From positions 434,001-498,000 of the forward strand of contig JAWWNJ010000014.1 in assembly GCA_037176885.1 (NCBI GenBank): a stretch of 64,000 nt of DNA, read 5' to 3'. Numbering within the stretch: the stretch's first letter is position 1; every line of letters begins with the position of its first letter. A program made the position numbers and the translations under genes. Origin of the DNA: Favolaschia claudopus. Lineage: Eukaryota; Basidiomycota; Agaricomycetes; Agaricales; Mycenaceae. Shown here in pieces: positions 34,378 through 45,654 of the stretch. Under the pieces are notes generated by a model. That model had not been told where the DNA came from. It was given only the letters and a program-made list of their open reading frames with translations, and made no database searches.

Positions 34378-34785
34378 TCAAGCAGTTGATAGCAGGAGAT
34401 ATGATACAGGAAACCCCGCACCATCCTGCTCCGCCATGATACTGCACAACTCGAGGTGCTTCGAGTTTGTATTATCTGATTTTGTGTTACATTGAATGCG
34501 TGGATGAAGCACTGGCAGGTGCTTACAAGTTGCATCGACACCGATCTCCTTGATGTGCCCCTTCAACGGCTTCAGGTTCGAAGATAGCGACATCTTCCGG
34601 GTGCTCCCGCAACAACTCAGCCGCCGATGACAGCTGCGCATCGTCAAAACACCAAAACCTATCACTTCAGCAGGTGTCAGCCATTTGGCATTGTCGCTGA
34701 TGATATCCAAAGCTTCCTGGGGCATCGACACACCGAAAAACTGGATATGTCGCGTGTGATGAAGCTTCACATGCACGGTGAGCAT
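34378..34785 (-). pseudogene. MULE-type transposase fragment
   Basis: On the minus strand HIQFFGVSMPQEALDIISDN and WLTPAEV lead, after a frameshift, to AELLREHPEDVAIFEPEAVE, then HIKEIGVDAT, an intron (34526-34476) and YNTNSKHLELCSIMAEQDGA, GFPVSYLLLST. GVDAT-Y-NTN followed by AEQDGAGFPVSYL is the first-aspartate region of MULE/FAR1-type DDE transposases. A stop follows soon after; homology-like residues continue in another frame (IEAPECTHCV). The rest of the DDE domain and TIRs are missing. 34790-35230 shows nothing further. Confidence 0.75.
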
Positions 34786-35237
34786 GTCTTCGTCTCCCGG
34801 CTTCTCGCGGCAGCTTATAACGACAAGGGAACCTCTTCGTGCCTAAGTACGACATCTCTTGATGGTGGGATCAGTCGAGGACTTGAATTTCTTTTTCCGG
34901 GCTTCGTCTTGGCTACAAAAGAAGCGGACTTGATGCCCAGTTCTTAGCTTGCAATGGTCTTTGACGCTATTAATTGGTAAGCACTGTCAATATACTTTCT
35001 TCGACGGATGACTCACGTAAATCGGACTTTCCAAGGGGGATCAAATTCGCGAAATCCATACTATACCTCGATTTTTTTTTCTCAGAGAAATCGGCGACCC
35101 TCACCCTCCCAAATGGGGAAATAAGCGATCAAAACTGCCCTTCAGCCCTCTGGTACCCAAGTTACGGGTGGGGAGGTACATATATGTACTGGTAGTAGTT
35201 CCTGACACCGTGCTCAATATTTGTGGTGCGCCTGAAT

Positions 35238-35409
35238 CCTAGGCTCGATACCAGCCGTTATAGTGGTAATGACGAGCAAGCAGGTATTACTGTTATAGTA
35301 ATGACGAGCAAGCAGGTATTACTTACTATAGCAAGCAGGTATTACTTACTATAACAGTAATACCTGCTTGCTCGTCATTACCACTATAACGGCTGGTATC
35401 GAGCCTAGG
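35238..35409. repeat. Perfect palindrome, 60-bp arms, 52-bp loop
   Basis: 35238-35297 and 35350-35409 are exact inverse copies, beginning CCTAGGCTCGATACCAGCC. The loop repeats AGCAAGCAGGTATTACT from the arm twice more. The outer word resembles the ends of the 56.5-kb MULE-type MITE, so this may be a fold-back relative. No target duplication found. Confidence 0.85.
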
Positions 35410-36009
35410 CATCGTCAGATACCTCATAAAAGTGTTCAGAAACACTTTGGGACTCCCGCTGAATGACCCTCATGCCAAATAATGCTATTCATTGTATGAC
35501 TGCCATATCCGGTTCAGTTGATGCGACATCAATCCGCCGGCTCCATCACACGGTGCATGAAACCGGTGCTAGCACTCGTCACAGTGGTGCGCAATCTTGA
35601 GCGGCCACGCTGAATTTTCAGCAGGCTTTGATTCCTTCAAGCTGCTCAGCCGCGCTGCCAGCATGTCGTTCCTCATTCAATTTCTACGCCCAATGTCCGC
35701 AAATAGAACAATATAGAGTATTTTGTCAAACAGCTAAAAAGTTGGTACAGAGAAAGAATGCTCCAGAGTCGAGCATGGAAAGACATGAGATATTACAGTG
35801 GAACAAAGAGTGATTTGATGCTGTTTCGTTGCTGGCCGACAACTACTGACCTTCTTGCATGTTTGGCTAACTGCTTCTTTGTCGTGCACCGGCAACACGC
35901 CTGTCTCCATCGCGTGTTAAAGTCATCGAAGATAATTTCATCTAGAATTTTGACACTTGGTCTGAGTTGTTGCGAAGCTGAGCTGAGCAAAGGGAATTAA
36001 AAGAGCGAG

Positions 36010-38320
36010 AGACGCGACTCCGAAAGACGCGGAGGATCACGGACTTCCCAAAATGGACGAATCCTTACATAAGCATCACTATTACTGCAGTATTTGCCCA
36101 CAGCACCAGTATTTACCCACGCTCCTCTCTTTCTTTCTTATCACCACCATCTGCGAGTCCCTCTGTGTCTTCTTTGTCGCCATCGCCGTCGCCGCTATCG
36201 CCTCCGCCCCTCCGCTAATTCTGCTCTCCCGCTTCTCTCTCCTTGTTGTGGCGCGTTCTTTCCGGAGTATCCGAACCCTCATCCCCAAATTCTCTCAATC
36301 CCACTCGACGACGTTTCGAGCGCCGCTACGGTTCTTGACTGAGATTTGAGCTCTTCCTGTACTGAAATAACGGCGAATCCTTTCACCCTCGTTCTCCGGT
36401 CGCACTCTTCTTGGTGTCTTTCAAGACCTTTTGCCCTACCTCCTGTCCGTCTCAACTCGTCGTATCTGATATAGTCAACCAACGACTATCTCTTCGTCGC
36501 TGTACCATCCTATTTTCTTGGCCTTTGTTTCCCCGATTCTGATTGCCTTTTTTCTGCTCAGCGCCCTGCCTCTGTTTGCCTCCTTCACGTTTCGTTTGTA
36601 CGTGTATCGACCGCATCTGTCCAGCGCACGGACGTGATGTTACAAGGCTGATAAAAGTTCGTGCATCTCGTCATATGGTGCTGAACCGTACTCATTGAAC
36701 TCTTCGCTAAATCATGTTAGGCGGCCAAAGTTTCTGGGTTCGGCTGACATCAATGGGCTCGAGGAACGGAGGTCAAGGTACGCTTTCTCCCGCTTCCACC
36801 CTATACCAAATTTTCCCAGGGAGGCTCGCTAATCCCGTGGAATATCTGTGCTTCAACTCGCCTTTCCTCACTACATACTGCCGCACCCCCGATTTTTGGC
36901 ACCTATTCACCGGTACGTCATGGGAGCTCTAACAGATCTTCTGCCAATTAATTGCTGAGTCCTGTCTCTTGGACTTTACACTCATCGAGCTCCACAACGA
37001 CTTTCACATTTTCACCGCGTCAACGACCGCGACGGCTTACGCGACGACGTGCACGGTGCACTTACATATGTACCCTTCAACTCACTGACTACATGTAACA
37101 ATTCAAGTAAGTAACAGACACAAGGAAAATGATGGAGATGAGCCATACCCGAGGGCACACAGAACTAGTGATTCTATCTGTCTACGGTGATGATTTTTTC
37201 TTTCTCAACAACGCCGACGCCGATACCATCGGTGTAACGATGACCTCAACACCTCCCTTCCTCCCACCCACCCACTCCTTCCTTCCACCTATCTTTAATG
37301 ACTTCAACGCTGTCTCGCCATGCAACAGCACTCTCCCACCTCTCTCCGCCTACCCCAACGTTCATGACCAGCGTTCAAACAAACACCCACGATGCCTCAA
37401 TCACGCCGACCCTCCTTCCTTTTACATCGCTCCCTCCTCCAACGCCTAGCTCAACGTCTCCGAACCTGACACTACGCTAACGGCCCGCATACCCCGCTGA
37501 AATCAGCTTCCGTATGCTCCTAGTCCCTCATCATTCTTCCACCGCGCGTCGACCAGCCCTGAAACAACTCCTGCAATCGCCGTATCACGGCCGCAATTGA
37601 ATTGGTACCCACGGTTTACCATTTTCGGCGGCGGCGGCGCCGTACACGCTGTAGAATCCTCAAATTATCCAAAATTTCCAAGTACAAGCGGCGCGACGTA
37701 GCATGTCCATCGATACCCAATATAACAATTAATTCAAATCTACTGCATGAATTCAAGCTCGAAATGAACCTCTTGTCAGCGAATACTGACTAGAACAAAG
37801 TTCTCAAAACATTCAAAGACTCGCTTGCCTATTGTCCCGATTGTGGCATGCTACCTGTACTCGTCGGCTTTGACATCCATGTCAACTGAATCGACATTAG
37901 ACTAGGCTTGCGCGACAGGTTGGTACAAATGCTGTTGAAGTTCAGTCGCCGCGTTCGTTTTGTTTATTGAACTTGTGTGTGACTGACTTAATGTTTTGAC
38001 CGGCGTATTACGTTTGCCATCAACTCCACGCTTTGAATTTCGGTCGAAGGATCTTCAGCGCGACTTTTCGACGCGCGTCCTGTACTTTCTACGTCTAATG
38101 CACTTCCTCTGGACCACTTTCACTATACCTACTATGTCCAGCAGATGCCCTAGCACCTCCGCAAGTCCGAGAATGGCGAGGAGAGGTTCTGGCAGTGGCA
38201 GTTTGCCAACAAGTCCACGCTTCAAACTTTGATGTGTAAATCTGAATCGGTTCGTCTCTAAGCACCTTGCAAGCACCTCAATGTCGTCGTCGTTGTAACA
38301 TTTCGTATTATAATTATGGA
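36010..38320. other. Pyrimidine-rich region without recognisable genes
   Basis: Plus-strand CT-rich runs (for example 36120-36260 and 37245-37300, CCTCCCACCCACCCACTCC) create several open frames of low complexity on both strands. None has a domain or credible exon structure. Confidence 0.6.
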
Positions 38321-38451
38321 CAGCACTAATCAACTCTTGAGGCTGGACAGACTTCGCCAGAGCGCCACTCGGCTGAGTACTGCTGCCAGGCCCTCTGGTG
38401 GCTGTAAGATAATACAAGGAGGTCTTTGTAGGACCCCCGGCAACCAATGTG

Positions 38452-38520
38452 ATGCCTGCCCACGAAATTCTGGATTTTGAGCAATTTTATCCGGACCCCA
38501 AATCGGGGCATTCTTAGAAA
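38452..38520. mobile_element. Fragment of the ATCCGAATC MITE family
   Basis: GTGATGCCTGCCCACGAAAT, TATCCGGACCCCAAAT and GGGGCA match the left end of 25188-25767. The rest is absent; the flanking DNA up to about 38790 is GC/purine-rich and not coding as far as I can see. Confidence 0.6.
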
Positions 38521-38789
38521 ACGGAGCTCGCTGCACTCCACCGAAAAAGGCGGGAGAGCCGAGGCAGCCCACAACCAACAGCTCACCATAAAGCAGCCAC
38601 AGGCGGGCGAAAACAGGGTGAAGCGCCAGAGGCTCCAAAAAAGAAGGGAGAAACGAGCATGGGAGGAGGGGGAAGAACAGGAAGAGAGGTGGGTGAGGGT
38701 GGGGAGGTGAGGGGAGGTTGGGCGCAGGGAGGACAGCAAGGACAGAGATGGGGGCGCAAGCAAGGGGAAACAATAATGGAAGAGGGGGA

Positions 38790-40560
38790 GACGGCGAATG
38801 CGGCAGGCCGAGTTTCGCGATTTGCCGGCTGCGAGGGCGCCAATTACGCCCTCGTTATCTGAACGTACTTGGAAGTGTGTGTTGGAGTGGCCTTGGTGAA
38901 TCGCGAACCGAAGTCCGAATTCAACCGCGACCATCTCGGCCCATCCAATCCCGCGTTCGTCAGATTTCCAGCCAGACAACAGCTTCCAACGCTGCCAAAT
39001 GCCGTCGAAAACGATGCCGATACCATATGAGGTCGATGCGTCGACCCAGAATTCTACAGAAGATAGGGAAGGTGGTTTGACGAGTTTACAGCCGCAGAAT
39101 GATTGGGCGAGACGTGTTCGCCACCAGGATATGTCGTTTAGGGTGGATGCATTAGGTGTACGACGTAGGAAAGGCGATGAGTCGCGAGGAAATGACGATG
39201 AAAATTTGGAAATGGATGGGAGACGCGAGCGGCCGTCTGGAATGGCCAAGGAGCAATGTACTAGAGTACCGAGCACAGCTTCGGCTTCTTTGCAGGTGAA
39301 TTTTGCTCCCTCGACCCAAGGACGGAGTTTTTCGACGTAACGAGCGGCTTTCTCAGGCGGAATCTGGATTGATTTCTCGGCGAGATCCCACAAGAAGCCG
39401 ATGTATTTGAAGGAGGGGGAGAAGGGACGAGTTTTGGAGCGCTTCCATGGCCAACCTAGCGCGTCGGCGAAAGCATATATATCGTCGATATCGTAACTGA
39501 ACGTAGGTGGATTATCCGAAATTCGATAGCGGAGGAAGAGGAAATCATCGACCCATTTTTTGATTGGGCCGATGTCGTTCGCCATATACAAAGCGGCAAT
39601 AGCATCTGCGAGGCGTCCGAAGACTCCGCTGGAGCTGGAGTTTCAAAATGGGCAGACGTGATCGAGATAATATTTCTCTAGCCAGTGAATGACGAAGAAT
39701 GGTTGTTGGGAGGGATGGCTGGGACATCTACGATATGCGGCGTCGACGTCTAATGTCGCACCTTCTGTTCCTGGAGGAGCGTCGATTACGAGAAGGACAA
39801 TTTGGGCGAAGGTGCCCCAGTCACAGGGAAAGTCGTCGACATTGATTTCCGAGTTAACGGATGCGCGAGAGGGGTCGTTGCGGGGGAAGGAGAAATCTTG
39901 AACTAGTCTGTATTCGCCCGGGTCGCCTGCTTTTGGCACTAGACCCAGTGGGGAGGTTCGGAAGGGGCCGATGAGATTTTCTAACCGATCGCGCGAGAAG
40001 GGACCAGTGTATCTACGGCCCGCGCGCTCTTTATTAATGTACTGTTCGATGACGGAAGGACAGGCTAAGGAGGAAGAATGATCGGGAGGGGTGAATGTTT
40101 CGGTGATAGTGGAATGAATGCCCATATGAAAGACTTCCCGAAGGCCGGTAGGTAAATCAGAGAAAGTATCGTAAAGATTAGCTGCTTTCAAAGCGGATTC
40201 CCATTTGTCCGGCAAGAGGGGAGTGATGATGGGGAGGAAATCAGATGGAGACGCAGTTTTGGGCGCAATGAAGGCCGTCTTTTGCGCCACAAATGGAGCA
40301 CCAATGCTTGCCCTTGTCGCAGTCAGAACCGCGGGGGCAACCACTGTACCCGTTGAATGAGAAGCAGTACGCGATGCCGTGCTTATCGCGGCGGTCTTTA
40401 CCGACGAGAATTGTTGGCTTGCCGTTAACGAGGCGATCTGATGTGCAGGAACGCGATTTGTGATAATCCTCCTCGGCCGCGCAGACAAAGCAGCGGAGTT
40501 TCTTCGATTTCGAACGAAAGGAATCCGAGGCCTCGCGCTTCCCGGCCTTATAAGGCGCAA
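38790..40560 (-). pseudogene. DIRS-like reverse transcriptase and RNase H
   Basis: Reading down from about 40260: LPDKWESALKAANLYDTFSD, GPFRTSPLGLVPKAGDPGEY, RLVQDFSFPRNDPSRASVNS, TLDVDAAYRRCPSHPSQQPF, then an in-frame TGA at 39643 where Gly is expected (CPF-stop-NSSSSGVFG), then WVDDFLFLR (catalytic VDD), FKYIGFLWDL and RNase H (EFWVDASTSYGIGIVFDG; RSDNEGVIGALAAGKSRN). This RT type belongs to DIRS/Ngaro-like elements in basidiomycetes. The sequence is lost after KSRNSA near 38790, so no tyrosine recombinase remains. Confidence 0.82.
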
Positions 40561-42155
40561 AACGCGAGGACCCGGCGTTAGACTCGCGCTCGCGGTCGTT
40601 GTTCGAAGATGAGGAATTGCCTGAACCCTTGTTTTCCTTGCGCAGAAGAGCCATGGCGCGTTTAGCGATATGCACGGGCTCGAGTTCGTTCCAGACCTCG
40701 AGGTGGAAGACGCCGGGGTCGATGGCGGTGACTATAGCGCGCTACCGGATCTGAGAGTCGTATTCGAGGCATAGCGCCCAGTTCTGCGCTCGATTGGGAC
40801 GATGGAGAATACCGTTAAAGTGATTGAGCCACATCTCGTGCTCCTCGGGAACGTAAGCTTCAATAAGCTCGAGAAGTCGACCCCATGCTTGGAACCATTC
40901 GTCGAAGGTGAGGCGTAGCTCGCCGTCGATGTCGAGCTCGCGCGGTGTCGCAACGACAGAGTTGGAAGCGCTATCGACGAAGAGTATGTCGTTGAGTTCT
41001 TGCTTGGCAGCTGTGTTCGCGAACGCGCAGAATTTGTCGGTTAAGAAATGTAATGGAATGTGAGCGTCCCAGCCGCGCGGGCCAGAAATCTTTTTGCGTA
41101 TTGCGTCGGGGATAAGATACCCGGCACCGGAAGCGGTGAGGCCGACTATGCGTTTGGGGCGTCTACGCGAGACGGCGGTGGGTAGATCGGCTCTCGCGTC
41201 TGAGCCCGTAGCAGGTGGGTCTGTGAGTTGAAGTCGAATATCGTCAGCATCGGCCTTAGGTGCGCAGCGCAAATAAACAAGTAATGATAGATCTATCCGG
41301 TACGATAATGCGCCTTGAGGGGCGACAATTATAGAAATTCATAGTGCGAAAATTTCACGATGAATGTAAATGATTGCGTGTCGTCAAATGAGAACGAAGA
41401 TAAAGCCGTATGCGGCCCGCGTGAACGGTAAGGCATTTGTGAAGATACAAATGTCGTGAATCGTGAAAATTGCGTGAAGAACTTTAATGCTCGCGAATTT
41501 TTCGGATTCGCAAGCCGTGAACACTCGCGGATCAATAAGATCTTTGAGTCGTCAATCGTGAATGTTCGTTAATCGTCAAAAATTCGCAAGCCATGAAGGC
41601 TGCGGCTGTACGCCGACTTGAATGGGCGAATCGTGAAGGTTCGCCGATCGCAAAGAAAAGAAGACTTTTTTATGATCGTAGTTTTTCGGCGTATGCCGTG
41701 CGAAAAAATATTTTAAACGCAATCGTAAAAATGTCGTGGAGACAGAAATGCGCATGTAAAACACGCAGCATGACCGTGTAGTATGGAAAAGGGTACCGGG
41801 GCGAAATGAAATAGAGAAAGAAGAATATTGCTCACCGTTGAATAGAGCACCGATTGCTTTATTGAGGATCGCGGGGGGCAGATGTTGAAGAAATTGGAGC
41901 TGGGCTTCGCGTTCGGTGAGGTCGTTACCAGGGGGAGGGTCGTCGTCATCGTCATCGCCGTTTGGAGGGGGTGGTCCATGCCCGCCAGGGGACTGAGACC
42001 TATGTGATTCAGGCCCTCCGCCTCCTAACCCTCCCTCAGGAGGGGGAGTGGGACTGTGGTGGGAGCGAGCTTCCCACTCGAGGCGCTGGTGACGAGGGAA
42101 GAGTCGAGCGTACTCGGCATAACCGGAATTGTATAATTTATATAGGAATTCAGTA
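40241..42155 (-). pseudogene. DIRS-like gag with CCCH/CCHC-type zinc motif, interrupted
   Basis: An exon-like part at 42155-41837 (YNSGYAEYARLFPRHQ; a Pro/Gly/Asp-rich run; LTEREAQLQFLQHLPPAILN) ends at a GTGAGC donor. The main part 41280-40742 (GLTASGAGYLIPDAIRKKIS; IPLHFLTDKFCAFAN) meets an in-frame TAG at 40742 and continues in frame to 40241 with HIAKRAMALLRKENKG and a Cys/His cluster (YCFSFNGYSGCPRGSDCDKG; WCSICGAKDGLHCAQNC). The RT frame overlaps its end. 41290-41600 is dense in ATTCGCAAGCCRTGAA and AATCGTGAA words. The 5' end is cut by the element at 42157. Confidence 0.72.
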
Positions 42156-42299
42156 ACCCTACCATCATTGTTTAAACAATCCACGTCGGAACGATTAATC
42201 ACGTTTAACTACTGTTTGATTTTAGCATAGCTGTATAGAGAGCAAGGTAGGGTGAGGGGAGTGTTTAAACGTGTTGAGAGGTGTTCAAACCCGAAGCAA

Positions 42300-42396
42300 A
42301 ACCCAAATGCTGAGGTCGGGAATCGAACACAAGAATCCGCGGCATCAGATCACATTACATGATGTGCAGTCCATACCACTGCACCAGACAACCTTG
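42300..42396 (-). ncRNA. tRNA-like module, left
   Basis: Minus strand: GGTTGTCTGGTGCAGTGGTA as A-box region and GTGTTCGATTCCCGACC as B-box region, about 50 bp apart. The acceptor stem does not pair convincingly, so it is tRNA-derived rather than a tRNA gene. Confidence 0.5.
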
Positions 42397-42969
42397 CTAT
42401 GCAATAAAACTTTGCTATATAGGCACGGTTGCAATCAGGCCAAGGAGACCTTATTTTTAGAGTTAAGTCAGTGAGATTGGGGTGAGAAGTGAGAGGTTGT
42501 GAAGTAGATGCACCATGGACCTCATACATTTACATAGTATGAGAGTTTCAAGTAACCTACCTTAGTCCAAGCCTCCAAGGTTGTTGCCATAATCACTGGT
42601 TCAAGTTAGCGGGTATGTTTGTCAGATTCAATAAACACTAAGAGGATTAAACCAAGATTAAACAGGTGATTAAGTTCATTTGTTAATACGTGTTTAAACC
42701 ATGATTAAACAATTGTCTTTATGTTTTTGTTTCCCTCCTTCAAATTTTATGCAATTGGGCTTGATCAGCTCCCTAATGCATAGCAGGAAGCTGAACTTCA
42801 CTGACCAAATTTCAGATGATAAGTGTATCCTCAATATGACTTCAAAAGTAGGTGCGCTCTTTAGGGCCGGGTTGATGATTAGTTGGAATGAACGAACAAG
42901 TGGCGGGTTGGCACTAGGAAAACAAAGGGGTAGCACTGTATGAGCATCTCAAATTCTCACTCTTGTAAG

Positions 42970-43060
42970 GTCTCTTGGTGTAGTGGTTATGTTGTATCTT
43001 ACAATTCTGCTTACTCCTTCTCCAGTTGGCAGTTCGAGTCTTGTTCCTGGCATTCCTTTT
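42970..43060 (+). ncRNA. tRNA-like module, right
   Basis: Plus strand: GGTCTCTTGGTGTAGTGGTT and GGCAGTTCGAGTCTTG with about 45 bp between, then GGCATTCCTTTTTG, which could end a Pol III transcript. It is a diverged inverse partner of the module at 42300-42396. Confidence 0.5.
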
Positions 43061-43654
43061 TGAAATGGCGGCGGTTTAAACTACCCTCACTGTTTAAACA
43101 ACTTTGAATCAATCAGTGGTTAAACTGGGTTTAACGTTCCAACGCTAATTGTTTCAACAATGATGGTAGGGATTTATCAGGAATTTCAATGGTCAGCCAG
43201 CTTGGATGGGTCCAGCTCTTACCTATAGCATGTTTTCACTGACTTGCATGACATAAACACCGATTGGAACATCGGACAGCCAGAGAAATATTCGAAATTC
43301 AGAAATTTCCCAATTTGGCAATATCTGCGTTTTTAAAATAGCAATTGGACAGATATGGGGTCAACGAGTACTTGAAAAATGGGATTAAGGTCTTATGATA
43401 ATGTACATGAAATGCCAGAATTTAGCATCCTAGTCTCCACCTTTTGTGAGACGTTAAAAACTGGGCATAATGTTCCACCATCATAACATAAATAATTGCA
43501 ATTCAAATAGACGCACAACAAAGAGCACAGTGGACCCAGAATACTTCATATGCAACAGCATATACTTCTACCATGACTACAGTACCAATCCTCCCAGCGG
43601 TTCTGTGTGCTAGCTTGCCATATATAGGCAATTTGTGATTCCGGTTACTTTTGG

Positions 43655-43824
43655 TCATACCGAGTAGTCCGGATTATCCATGTACTGGAGGTTTGCTTCG
43701 ATGTGGGCTTTGATCCTCTTGCGGAGTTCAATGACGGAGCCGGTGTTGTCGAGCTGAAACTCGTCCGCGGCGGAAACGAGCTGAGCGCGCTTGAGCTGCG
43801 AGACTGTGGTGTCAAATTGAACCA
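43655..43824 (-). pseudogene. SAP-like N-terminal gag exon (probable)
   Basis: ATG at 43824 opens a short frame: VSQLKRAQLVSAADEFQLDN, TGSVIELRKRIKAHIEANL, QYMDNPDYSV-stop. The LKRAQLV...TGSVIELRKRI pattern is SAP-like, and basidiomycete retroelement gags often begin this way. NPDYS recalls the YAEYARLFPR sequence of the DIRS gag at 42.1 kb on the same strand, so it is probably the first gag exon, cut off by the 1-kb TIR element. 43172-43650 has no other recognisable content. Confidence 0.45.
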
Positions 43825-44129
43825 TCGTGAGATGCAAAGAATGTTCGAAGTGGCTTGAATTCGGATTCTGTTCGGAGTGCAGGTGGTGGTTCGGAAGCAG
43901 GAGAAGCTCACCGCCACCTGTCACTCCTCTCACAAGACATCGTATCGTCACAGCTAGCTGTCACGATACTCCCATTATTCATATCGCCACTGCTTCTCTT
44001 CGCGCAGCCGATGGAGACTCTCGATCGATCGCTGCGTGTGCGACGCTGGCTCGGTGCTGGCTGCCACGTCACGTTCCCAACAGTAGCAATTCGCTCCTCC
44101 GGGACGGCCCTGCGGCGCGTGAATAGCGA

Positions 44130-44330
44130 GTTTGCGATGCAGCCATTGGATGGCTAATGGCTACACAAAAGTCGAAATTCTGGCGCATTGCCCAAGGCTA
44201 ACCCCGGTCTCAGCATCCAAACTTCATTCTAGGCAGCTCTTGTGTAACTCGACATCATTGTTTGGGCCATCAAGGTTTCCTAATCGGGAAATCGTTAGCC
44301 ATTCAATGGCTCCAATGGCTCATCGCAAAC
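44130..44330. mobile_element. MITE family M2, copy 3
   Basis: GTTTGCGATGCAGCCATTGG (44130) and the inverse ...CCAATGGCTCATCGCAAAC (44330) form TIRs with AGCCATTnnATGGCT palindromes inside, as in the 18.3-kb copy. Confidence 0.7.
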
Positions 44331-44461
44331 CCTCTAATGCTTCCTCTAGTCCCACTGGAGATGCGTATGTAGGGTGCAGTGTAGCAGAGGAGGAGGATCG
44401 ACAGAGTCATCGCAGCAATCGGCGTGACTCCTCCGACTGCGATGCGAGAACTGGGGATGGG

Positions 44462-44486
44462 TTTTTTTTTTTTTTTTTTTTTTTTA
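44462..44486. repeat. Poly(T) tract
   Basis: About 24 consecutive T after ATGGG. Possible retroposon tail. Confidence 0.85.
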
Positions 44487-44754
44487 ATACACCGGTGGCA
44501 GTTCTGGCTCATCAGCACCGTCCTCGTTCTCCTCCACGTACACATCATCCCCGCAGTGTCATCGTCATCGCCAACGACATCCCAGACAACCTCGGCCTAC
44601 AACCCACCCCCATCCATACAAGCGGCTGAATGTGGCGAATCCGCACGCGGACCGTTAGTCCCCGTTCCTCCAGCCCGCAGCACAGCCCACACATCCCGCT
44701 CACGAATAAGCGCTGGCGGGCATGAGCAAGTACAAACGAGAACGATCGACGAGC

Positions 44755-45100
44755 TCTGGTGCTCGAGGGCGAGCATCTGCCACTCTTCTCGGCATATGGT
44801 GGGTGAAGACGGAGCCCACGGGAGCGCGAGTAGAGTAGACGATCATTTCAGTATGGCTCTCTCTGTCGATGTCTAGTATCGCTTTGCTTTGTGGTGACAC
44901 GGACAGTGGGAAGTAGAAACGAGTCACAAGCGCTCCCGGTCCCCGACTGCCCGCCAAACCGACTCGTCTTTCTACCCAGTGTCAAAGAGCATTGAAGCGT
45001 TCATGAAATGATCGTCTACTCTACTCGCGCTCCCGTGGGCTCCGTCTTCACCCATCATATGCCGAGAAGAGTGGCAGATGCTCGCCATCGAGCACCAGAG
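44755..45100. repeat. Inverted repeat, 96-bp arms
   Basis: 44755-44850 (CTCTGGTGCTCGAGGGCGAG ... GACGATCATTTCA) is inverted at 45004-45100 with only a few mismatches and about 150 bp between. The target duplication is unclear. Possibly a MITE or fold-back. Confidence 0.75.
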
Positions 45101-45232
45101 TAAAGTGGGTCAAAAGGTGATGAGAGCGCGATGAGCGGCCGTGAACAAGTGAGTCGGAGTCAGCTAGAGTATATTAGAGAGCTAGTCGACGTGGGGAACA
45201 AGTGACTAGTACCTAGAGTATATTAGAGACTA

Positions 45233-45395
45233 GAGCATTTTGGCAAACGGTGAAAATCAAATTTCAGTTCGAAAAACTAAGCGAGTTTGGTGAAAAACTA
45301 CAGTGGGCTGCGCACTGTTTTGCGGCTCCACAACCGAAATTTGGTTAGCGGGAACTGAAAAAAAAAGTCATTTTTAACCGTTTGCCAAAGTGCTC
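45233..45395. mobile_element. TA-flanked MITE, 163 bp
   Basis: GAGCATTTTGGCAAACGGTG and the inverse ...CCGTTTGCCAAAGTGCTC are flanked by TA (45231-45232, 45396-45397). CTAGTCGACGTKGGGAACAA occurs on both sides outside it (45182, 45448), a separate short direct repeat. Confidence 0.8.
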
Positions 45396-45654
45396 TACTA
45401 CAAGGAGTGTGAGTAGAAAGTAGAAAGTAAAGTAAAGGTATACGCACGCTAGTCGACGTTGGGAACAAGTGACTAGCGGGCAGCAAAGGTAACGAGCAGT
45501 ATATAAGGTAGTGAAGGGATGGTGATGGCGATGTGACGGTACGGGTGCAAAGGATGATGAAACGACGAAAAGAAATCGGAACGGAGTGGAAGCTCACGGA
45601 TCAACCCTACAACACTCCCCCAGATCCGTGCAGCCCAGTAAAACGAGGATAAAA

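Larger units (their letters stand above)
42157..43171. mobile_element. 1-kb TIR element with two outward-facing tRNA-like modules
   Basis: CCCTACCATCATTGTTTAAA at 42157 and its inverse ending at 43171 match for about 55 bp. Both subterminal regions repeat GTTTAAAC. Inside the left end, on the minus strand, lies TCTGGTGCAGTGGTATG ... TGTTCGATTCCC; inside the right end, on the plus strand, TTGGTGTAGTGGTTATG ... AGTTCGAGTCTTG. Each pair resembles Pol III A and B boxes pointing outward. It splits the DIRS gag. No clear target duplication and no transposase. Confidence 0.75.

Noticed and set aside
36053..37480. Several open frames rich in Ser, Pro and Leu
   Set aside because: They come from pyrimidine-rich low-complexity DNA, overlap on both strands and show no domain or splice logic.
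42157..42202. ATG at 42202 as start of the DIRS gag
   Set aside because: The first 15 codons lie inside the TIR of the inserted element, so the start is accidental.
44303..44629. Open frames with Phe or Lys runs
   Set aside because: Created by the poly(T) tract at 44462-44486.
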